The position numbers and the translations under genes are program-made. Shown in pieces: positions 8,001-11,618 of a stretch of DNA of 11,618 bases (position 1 is the first letter of the stretch; the number at the start of each line of letters is the position of its first letter). Location: the NCBI GenBank assembly GCA_046734815.1, contig JBKPRZ010000704.1, positions 1 through 11,618 of the forward strand, given 5' to 3'. This DNA comes from CAVYGB01 sp046734815 (lineage in GTDB: Bacteria; Myxococcota_A; Polyangia; Fen-1088). The notes beneath the pieces were generated by a model, which was not told the DNA's origin, did no database searches, and was given only the letters and a program-made list of their open reading frames with translations.

Positions 8001-8282
8001 CAGCGCCCGCAGCGGCTCCTGGGCCCGGGCGGCCGTGCTGGTCAGCTGATCGAAGACCATCTGGCCGCGCGCGCGCCAGTCGCGCATGCCGCGCGCGGGG
8101 GCGAGATCAGCCTGATCGCGCAACATCAGCCAGACGGTCTGGGTGTCGCCGACGCCGGCGGTCCGGGCCCGGGGGGCGGGGGCGGGTTCGGTGGGCGGGG
8201 CCTCGACTCCCGAACAGCTCGTCGCCACCGCCAGGCCCGCCACCACCGACCACCGCCACCCCGACCGCTTCGTCCCCTGCAT
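5031..8282 (-). CDS. Multidomain S8 subtilisin-family serine peptidase, putative lipoprotein
   Basis: This is a 1083-residue exported endopeptidase. Residues 1-23 are a signal with a lipobox-like ATSC (Cys23). Residues 45-140 look like an inhibitor I9-type propeptide. The catalytic domain (about 160-475) shows all four key residues in canonical context: Asp184 (SIDTGVD), His233 (GHGTHTMG), oxyanion Asn339 (ASGND) and Ser409 (GTSMATPHV). Three carboxypeptidase-regulatory-like repeats follow (about 482-562, 566-643 and 845-925). Between the second and third lies a region at 645-840 with FYGRLYQEVEVSRAGYLGF and AVYAFWDDL, which resembles the nidogen-like beta modules seen in other secreted subtilases. 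Residues 930-1037 resemble BACON domains (LPWVQIQPASGTVPPG). The ATG at 8282 has no clear Shine-Dalgarno sequence, but it is the only start that keeps the signal peptide. The gene lies between the lectin gene and the receptor gene on the same strand. Peptidase activity is near certain; the target is unknown. Confidence 0.95.
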   Translation of the reverse strand: MQGTKRSGWRWSVVAGLAVATSCSGVEAPPTEPAPAPRARTAGVGDTQTVWLMLRDQADLAPARGMRDWRARGQMVFDQLTSTAARAQEPLRALLRSHGVSHQPFWIVNAIKVTAPPALIGLLGRLPEVASVHPDRTISLPPQLEGHEQPRGRVAEWGVENIGAPDVWERFGFRGEGVVVASIDTGVDFTHPALTRQYRGRQGDGTLDHNYNWYDPAGICGAPSLAPCDNAGHGTHTMGIIVGEDEQDPAATRIGVAPHARWIAAKGCESGDCSLSSLMKAGEWMLAPTDLRGQNPRPDMRPHIVNNSWSAGAGDDLFFQKIVKAWVAAGIFPVFASGNDGPGCSSADSPADYAESYAVGAHDSENKIAGFSSRGSTKLGGVKPNISAPGVNIRSSIPGGAYGISNGTSMATPHVSGAVALIWSAAPALVGDIAGTRALLDQTAIDTEDLSCGGTAANNNVFGEGRLDALAAVSQAPRAPTGTLQGSVQAVADGRPVVARDARIRAQGPADRSVAVDSSGTYTLVLPQGHYRVTVSAFGFVSQTSEVVITSEERSRQDFVLEPAPAHVVRGVVRQADGRPLGGARVTIEGTPLLAAVSDQYGSYTLTGVPPGHYEVSAARGGCFGRARQPLSVDGDAQLDLSLPRRTDYYGYSCEPLRAGFIDATSVLPLDGGRTSVTVPLPFGFSFYGRLYQEVEVSRAGYLGFGAAAPALPRRPAGRNGVTRIPDGQLPNAAVYAFWDDLVVDEAASVRTETTGSAPDRAFVVEWRNVAFRDQPQLRVRFEVVLYEDGRILTQYFTAGPDARQHGGSATVGLEDADGVDGLEYSDHDPSLDSGSALLYALPPSGILEGQVTDATDGQPLPGVQLLSWSDEAGVRTTTTDSEGRYRLELRVGSHSVGASAPYYGEQTRQVSVVQGEALHLDLALTSGRAQVAPAALTIASDRAPASTSFTLENHGTREVAFDAHALASAEDEQADDLPWVQIQPASGTVPPGTQQTFTVTADRDKLSPGSYQAQIVLWTDTPSSSAIRLPLAVVVAGPVPPAPGRAGSAAFGELRAPGRAQQKRAWLSFPQPAIESSSDRRR

Positions 8283-8426
8283 CTTCAGGGACTGGTTGTC
8301 GTCAGAATCGGTGAAGGCCCGCAGCGCCCGCGCAAATTTCGCGACGATTTGGGGGTGCGGGTGCGGCGAGGCTGGTCATGTGGTCGACCGGCGCCGGTGC
8401 CGCGCGGACGGCGGCCGCGGCCCTGC

Positions 8427-8453
8427 CCGGGGGCCCCACGAAACAGCCCCCGG
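8427..8453. terminator. Strong GC hairpin downstream of the lectin gene, possible terminator
   Basis: CCGGGGGC (8427-8434) pairs perfectly with GCCCCCGG (8446-8453) across an 11-base loop. It sits about 60 bases after the stop of the lectin gene on the minus strand and 145 bases before the peptidase start. There is no T run on either side, so termination would have to be Rho-linked or non-canonical. It may instead protect a 3' end. A 12-bp palindrome ACCGGCGCCGGT follows at 8387-8398. I see no convincing promoter for the peptidase in the rest of this 231-base gap. Confidence 0.4.
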
Positions 8454-8513
8454 ACCATCGGCAGGTGCCGGCCGCGGCTTTAGCTCAGCCCGGCGGTCCG
8501 ACGGGAGAGTGGC

Positions 8514-9701
8514 TCAGGGACTTTCGCAGACGAAGCTGTGGCGGTCGCCGCATTCGCGGTTCCACCAGCGCCGGTCCACGTCCAGCGCCACACACTTCTG
8601 CTGGTCCAGGTAGTTGGGCTCGCCCGGCGCGAAGTCCGAAAATCGAGCCGGCTCGCCGGTCAGCCAGACGAAGCGCTCGCGCTCGCCCATGTGCGAGCCG
8701 ATCCAGATCGCGCCCGGGAAACGGGCGGTGACGAAGGCCTGCTCAGCCACGTCGGCGAAGGTGACCAGGTGGCTGGCGCGCGCGCTGCAGACCGCCTGCG
8801 CCTCGTCCCAGGTGAGGCGCTCGACGAACACGCGGTAGGCGCTGCCGGTGTGGGGCTCGACCACCCAGGCCGGTCGCTCGCAGACGAACGCGCGCGGCTC
8901 GCCGCAGGTGGCCGCCGCCCAGGTGCCGCCGGCGACCTGCACGGCGCAGTCCAGGCCGCCGGGGGTGCGCCGCGGCTCCTGGATCGACCAGTGCACCGTC
9001 AGCACCCGCGCGCCGTCGACCCAGCCGAAATCGCGCACGCCGTTGCGGTCCTCCTTGCGCAGGCCGATCCAGACCGTCGGCGCGTCGGCGCCGCCGAGCA
9101 GCCGTTCGGTGACCTCGCGCCACTCGCGGTCGTCGCCGATGGTCAGAAGATGCCCGTCCTGCTGGGCGCAGCGCTCGGCCGCGGCCTCGAAGTTCAGCGG
9201 CTGGTCCTCCCGCCAGTAACAGTGGCCGTTGGAGGCGCAGGAAAAGCGCTCGGGACCCGGCGGGCAGCGCAGGCACGCGCTGCTGCAGCCGTCACCCTCC
9301 ACCCGGTTGCCGTCGTCGCACTCCTCGACCTGCCGGCGGAGCACGCCGTCTCCGCAGCGGGCTATCTGGCAGCTGGGCAGGCAGGCGTCGTCCGAGCGGT
9401 CATTGCCGTCGTCGCATTCCTCGCGGCCCTCGACCCGCCCGTCGCCACAGACGGCGCCGAGCCCGACCCAGCGCCGCAGCGTGGCCGATGGTCCCCCGCG
9501 GTGCGGGACCAGGAAGGCGGTGAGGCTGGCCACCAGCACCAGCGCCGCCAGCACGGCGGCCCACGACCAGGGCGCGCGCATCAGAGCACGCGCGCGGGCC
9601 CATGCGCGCCTTCCGGGGCTCCCGCCCGACAGAAATGGCGCCGCGGCCGCCCGCGACCCGCCCTTCCCATGGGGTGGAGGGTGAGACTCCTCGCCTTCCA
9701 T
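8514..9701 (-). CDS. Membrane-anchored DUF4215 / double C-type-lectin-like protein
   Basis: This is a 395-residue surface protein. A charged, Arg-rich N-terminus precedes one hydrophobic segment at about 44-64 (WSWAAVLAALVLVASLTAFL), which should be a signal anchor. Residues 84-145 carry two DUF4215 cysteine repeats (CGDGRVEGREECDDGN and CGDGVLRRQVEECDDGN). Two C-type-lectin-like domains follow, at about 158-276 (WIGL at 211) and 286-395 (WIGS at 333). Each has four cysteines in the expected order: 178, 252, 266 and 274, then 305, 370, 384 and 392. The second retains EPN (361-363) and a WWNRECG loop, the pattern of calcium-dependent mannose-type sites in animal lectins; the first lacks EPN. 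The start at 9701 is preferred because AAGG lies five bases upstream; an ATG at 9581, just before the membrane segment, has none, and a GTG at 9746 is also in frame. Carbohydrate binding is inferred from the fold only. Confidence 0.88.
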   Translation of the reverse strand: MEGEESHPPPHGKGGSRAAAAPFLSGGSPGRRAWARARALMRAPWSWAAVLAALVLVASLTAFLVPHRGGPSATLRRWVGLGAVCGDGRVEGREECDDGNDRSDDACLPSCQIARCGDGVLRRQVEECDDGNRVEGDGCSSACLRCPPGPERFSCASNGHCYWREDQPLNFEAAAERCAQQDGHLLTIGDDREWREVTERLLGGADAPTVWIGLRKEDRNGVRDFGWVDGARVLTVHWSIQEPRRTPGGLDCAVQVAGGTWAAATCGEPRAFVCERPAWVVEPHTGSAYRVFVERLTWDEAQAVCSARASHLVTFADVAEQAFVTARFPGAIWIGSHMGERERFVWLTGEPARFSDFAPGEPNYLDQQKCVALDVDRRWWNRECGDRHSFVCESP

Positions 9702-9706
9702 TCCGA

Positions 9707-9710
9707 CCTT
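9707..9710 (-). promoter_or_regulatory. Short ribosome binding site supporting the start at 9701
   Basis: On the minus strand, AAGG lies five bases before the ATG at 9701. It is modest, but better than anything ahead of the alternative in-frame starts at 9746 (GTG) and 9581 (ATG). Confidence 0.45.
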
Positions 9711-9798
9711 GAATCTACAACGGGTTCTCCCAAAGCGTTGGCTCACCCTGCCGTGACCCCACCGTCGCTATACCCTGTGCGATCGACACCTGGACCCC

Positions 9799-9863
9799 GC
9801 CGAACGTTCGATGCCGACCGCCGGAACGTTCGCTGCCGAGGCCGCCAGGACGTTCACCGCCGA
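9799..9863. repeat. Three imperfect direct repeats with an ACGTT core
   Basis: Units start at 9799, 9820 and 9844 and follow the pattern GCC, then GAACGTTC, then three variable bases and GCCGA. The first two contain the palindromic stretch GAACGTTC; the third is degenerate (GGACGTTC). The period is 21 then 24 bases, close to two helical turns. The array sits between the divergent lectin (minus) and CBM9 (plus) genes, upstream of both. It looks like a multi-site operator, although a short open frame also passes through and a decayed coding repeat cannot be excluded. Confidence 0.55.
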
Positions 9864-9905
9864 CGGCGGGTCAGGATCGCGGAAGCGCTGGTCTTTCTCA
9901 CCGCT

Positions 9906-9926
9906 CCCAACGTTGCCAACGCTGGG
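9906..9926. promoter_or_regulatory. Inverted repeat overlapping the -35 box of the CBM9 gene
   Basis: CCCAACGTT (9906-9914), three bases, then AACGCTGGG (9918-9926): eight of nine positions pair. It contains another AACGTT core, the motif seen in the direct repeats at 9799-9863. It covers the -35 hexamer, so a protein bound here would compete with polymerase. Confidence 0.5.
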
Positions 9927-9941
9927 GGTCTCGGGTAAAAG
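9913..9941 (+). promoter_or_regulatory. Sigma70-type promoter for the CBM9 lipoprotein operon
   Basis: TTGCCA (9913-9918, five of six consensus matches) and TAAAAG (9936-9941, four of six) are separated by 17 bases. The predicted start is near 9948, giving a leader of about 50 bases before the ATG at 9998. Confidence 0.55.
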
Positions 9942-9983
9942 ATGCGCTTTCAAAACTGCTGGCGCGGACTGGCCGCACTGGGT

Positions 9984-9989
9984 AAGGAG
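9984..9989 (+). promoter_or_regulatory. Ribosome binding site of the CBM9 lipoprotein gene
   Basis: AAGGAG lies eight bases before the ATG at 9998. A second ATG follows at 10001, with an 11-base spacing that is less favourable. Confidence 0.75.
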
Positions 9990-9997
9990 AGCCGTCA

Positions 9998-11479
9998 ATG
10001 ATGTCACGTGTGTCACCCTGGTTCGCCGCCGGCGTTGCGACGCGGCAGGCCCCGATCGGGCGCGTGCTGGCGCTGGGTGTTGCTTTGGGTGTGCTGGGTG
10101 CCTGTGTCGAGCAGGCCGAGGAAAAGCCGACGCCGGAGGACCTGGACTTCATCAAGAAGAACATCCTGACGACCGCGCCCACGCCGCAGTTTCCGGTCAA
10201 CGCCAACATCGACAACAAGGTGGTCTATCTGGGCCTCGACGTGTCGATGAACCCGGTCGAGCCCGGCAAGGACGTGAAGCTGACCCACTACTGGAAGGTG
10301 CTGGCGCCTCCCGGTCCGGGCTGGCGGATGTTCGTGCACATCAACGGGCCCAGCAACCAGGGCTTCATCAACTGGGACCACCACCCCGTGCACGGCAAGT
10401 ACCCGGTGGCTCAGTGGAAGGCCGGCGAGATCATCCGCGACGAGCACTCGAATCGCCTGCCCGTCACCTGGCCGCACGACAAGATGCTGGTCTTCGTGGG
10501 TCTGTGGCGCGGCGCCGAGCGCATGAAGATCAACAACGGCCAGCAGGACGGCCAGGGCCGGTTGCTGGCGGCCAGCGTCCCGGTCAGCAACAAGGCCGCG
10601 CCGGTGGCGGCGGCCAAGCGCTACGTGGTCCGCAAGGCGGGAAAGCCGATCAAGATCGACGGCAAGCTGGACGACGCCGCCTGGAAAGACGCGCCCTCGA
10701 CCGGTTTCTTCGTCAACACGCTGACCGGCGCGCCGGCGGAGATCAAGACCGAGGCCAAGCTGCTGTGGGACAACGACAACCTGTACTTCGGCTTCGAGAA
10801 CGCCGACACCGACGTCTGGTCGACCCTGAGCAAGCGGGACGACAAGCTGTGGACCCAGGAGGCGGTCGAGATCATGATCGACGCCGACAAGAACGGGAAG
10901 AGCTACGTCGAGTTCCAGGTCGCGCCCAACGGCAACATCTTCGATACCTACCTGCCCGAGTGGCGCAAGTACGAGTCGACCCTGGATCCCAAGCGCAAGG
11001 ACTACGACTGGAACTCGAAGCTGAAGGCCCAGGTCAAGGTGATGGGGACCTTGAACAAGCGTGACGACCAGGACAAGGGCTGGGTGGCCGAGATCGCCAT
11101 CCCGCTGGGCGACGCCAACGGGCTGTCCAAGGAGCCGGTGAAGGTTCCGCCCAAGCTGGGCGACACCTGGCGGATCAACATGTTCCGCATGGACGCGCCC
11201 GAGGGCAAGCCCCAGGGGGCGGCGGCCTGGTCGCCGCCGCTGGTGGGCGACTTCCACGCCCTGGACAAGTTCGGCGAGATCGTGTTTGCCGACGACAAGG
11301 GCCAGGTCCCGCCCACCGGCGCGGCGGCCACGCCCACCAAGGCGGCGGTCAGCCCCCACGCGGCCATGCGCGAGGCCGTGTCGGCCGGGATGAGCGGAGC
11401 GGTGCCCGGTGACGGCGGCGGCGACATGAAGAGGAAGGCGGCCCGCAAGCGCCGCGTGGCCGGCGGCAACGACAAGTAG
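9998..11479 (+). CDS. Lipoprotein with C-terminal CBM9-like domain
   Basis: This is a 493-residue exported protein. Its signal ends in a good lipobox, LGAC, with Cys36. Residues 70-197 form a beta-rich domain that I cannot name (HYWKVLAPPGPGWRMFVHINGP and the His-rich INWDHHPVHGKYP). Residues 208-432 match the family 9 carbohydrate-binding / DOMON-like pattern: KIDGKLDDAAWKDA at 219-232, LLWDNDNLYFGFENADTDVW at 255-274, EAVEIMIDADKNGKSYVEFQ at 288-307 and WVAEIAIPLGD at 362-372. Such domains bind sugars in xylanases, but many homologues outside enzymes have unknown ligands, and no catalytic domain is present here. The tail after 440 is low-complexity and ends in a very basic run (KRKAARKRR). 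An AAGGAG and the promoter at 9913-9941 support the start. The next gene begins 19 bases after the stop on the same strand. Confidence 0.88.
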   Translation: MMSRVSPWFAAGVATRQAPIGRVLALGVALGVLGACVEQAEEKPTPEDLDFIKKNILTTAPTPQFPVNANIDNKVVYLGLDVSMNPVEPGKDVKLTHYWKVLAPPGPGWRMFVHINGPSNQGFINWDHHPVHGKYPVAQWKAGEIIRDEHSNRLPVTWPHDKMLVFVGLWRGAERMKINNGQQDGQGRLLAASVPVSNKAAPVAAAKRYVVRKAGKPIKIDGKLDDAAWKDAPSTGFFVNTLTGAPAEIKTEAKLLWDNDNLYFGFENADTDVWSTLSKRDDKLWTQEAVEIMIDADKNGKSYVEFQVAPNGNIFDTYLPEWRKYESTLDPKRKDYDWNSKLKAQVKVMGTLNKRDDQDKGWVAEIAIPLGDANGLSKEPVKVPPKLGDTWRINMFRMDAPEGKPQGAAAWSPPLVGDFHALDKFGEIVFADDKGQVPPTGAAATPTKAAVSPHAAMREAVSAGMSGAVPGDGGGDMKRKAARKRRVAGGNDK

Positions 11480-11498
11480 CGGGAAGGCCGATCGCCCG

Positions 11499-11618
11499 GT
11501 GAAGAGGCGGGCGGCCTGGCTGGCCGCCGTCTGCGCTCTGGTGGCGCCGGCGGCCTGCGCGCGCCTGCCCGATCTGATCGGCGGGCCCGCCGGCGCGGCG
11601 CCGCCGGCGGCCTCGGCC
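11499..11618 (+). CDS. Start of a probable lipoprotein gene, cut by the window edge
   Basis: Forty codons without a stop run from a GTG at 11499 to the end of the window. The product begins with a basic KRRAAW, a hydrophobic core LAAVCALVAPA and Cys20 in the context PAAC, which is a lipoprotein-type signal. A Pro/Ala/Gly-rich stretch follows. GGGAAGG at 11481-11487 is a plausible ribosome binding site at a long spacing of 11 bases. It lies 19 bases after the CBM9 lipoprotein gene and is probably in the same operon. Its function cannot be judged from this fragment. Confidence 0.6.
   Translation, partial: MKRRAAWLAAVCALVAPAACARLPDLIGGPAGAAPPAASA

Noticed and set aside
5031..8282. Calling the subtilase a PopC orthologue
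   Set aside because: PopC lacks a signal peptide and is much shorter; this protein has a lipobox signal, a propeptide and long C-terminal accessory domains. Only the class of enzyme and its neighbour are similar.
4962..8483. A 1173-codon open frame on the plus strand
   Set aside because: It is antisense to the subtilase, whose catalytic motifs are all intact. Composition is the same low-information Arg/Gly/Ala/Val/His type, so it is a shadow frame.
8478..8515. A tRNA-like stretch (TTTAGCTCAG resembling a D arm)
   Set aside because: There is no T-loop GTTCGA motif at the right distance, no acceptor stem pairing and no anticodon arm, so it is chance similarity.
9799..9863. The direct repeats as a CRISPR array or replication iterons
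   Set aside because: There are only three imperfect units with almost no spacer, no cas genes, and no replication initiator or AT-rich unwinding region nearby.
9768..10016. A small minus-strand frame of 82 codons in the divergent region
   Set aside because: There is no ribosome binding site, no recognisable product, and it runs over the CBM9 promoter. The apparent peptide repeats come from the DNA repeats at 9799-9863.
10013..11359. A 448-codon open frame on the minus strand
   Set aside because: It is antisense to the CBM9 lipoprotein, which has a ribosome binding site, lipobox and recognisable domain; the minus-strand product has none.

Overview
This is high-GC DNA (roughly two thirds G+C by eye). 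It is dominated by exported proteins and has no housekeeping genes. The gene content suggests a Myxococcota-type (deltaproteobacterial) chromosome: several putative lipoproteins, an Oar-like TonB-dependent receptor, a multidomain subtilase, DUF4215 cysteine repeats fused to C-type lectin folds, and a CBM9-like lipoprotein. The taxonomic call is inference; there is no marker gene in the window.

Layout: A small plus-strand exported protein (82-633) converges with a minus-strand block of four genes. In transcription order the block is a membrane-anchored DUF4215/C-type-lectin protein (9701 to 8514), a lipobox-bearing subtilisin-family peptidase with accessory beta-sandwich domains (8282 to 5031), a 1059-residue Oar-like TonB-dependent receptor (4720 to 1541) and a cysteine-rich lipoprotein (1492 to 650). 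The receptor and the last lipoprotein are 48 bases apart and look like one operon. To the right, and divergent from this block, lies a plus-strand pair: a CBM9-like lipoprotein (9998-11479) and the start of another probable lipoprotein (11499 to the window edge).

Every complete product carries an export signal or membrane anchor, so the window reads as a cell-envelope locus. The peptidase, receptor and lipoprotein share a direction. The carboxypeptidase-regulatory-like fold found once at the receptor N-terminus also occurs three times in the peptidase. A protein-processing or protein-export role for peptidase plus receptor is a reasonable hypothesis, by analogy with Oar and the protease PopC in Myxococcus xanthus, but it is not shown here.

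The two large intergenic regions are the least expected part. Upstream of the receptor (4721-5030) there is a promoter with a consensus -10 box whose start-site region is covered by a 24-bp near-perfect palindrome. A perfect 14-bp palindrome with the same CGATCG core lies 96 bp away. In the divergent region (9702-9997) there are three imperfect 20-bp direct repeats centred on ACGTT, plus a separate dyad that overlaps the -35 box of the CBM9 gene. Both regions look like densely regulated promoters. No RNA gene, insertion sequence, CRISPR array or phage feature was seen.
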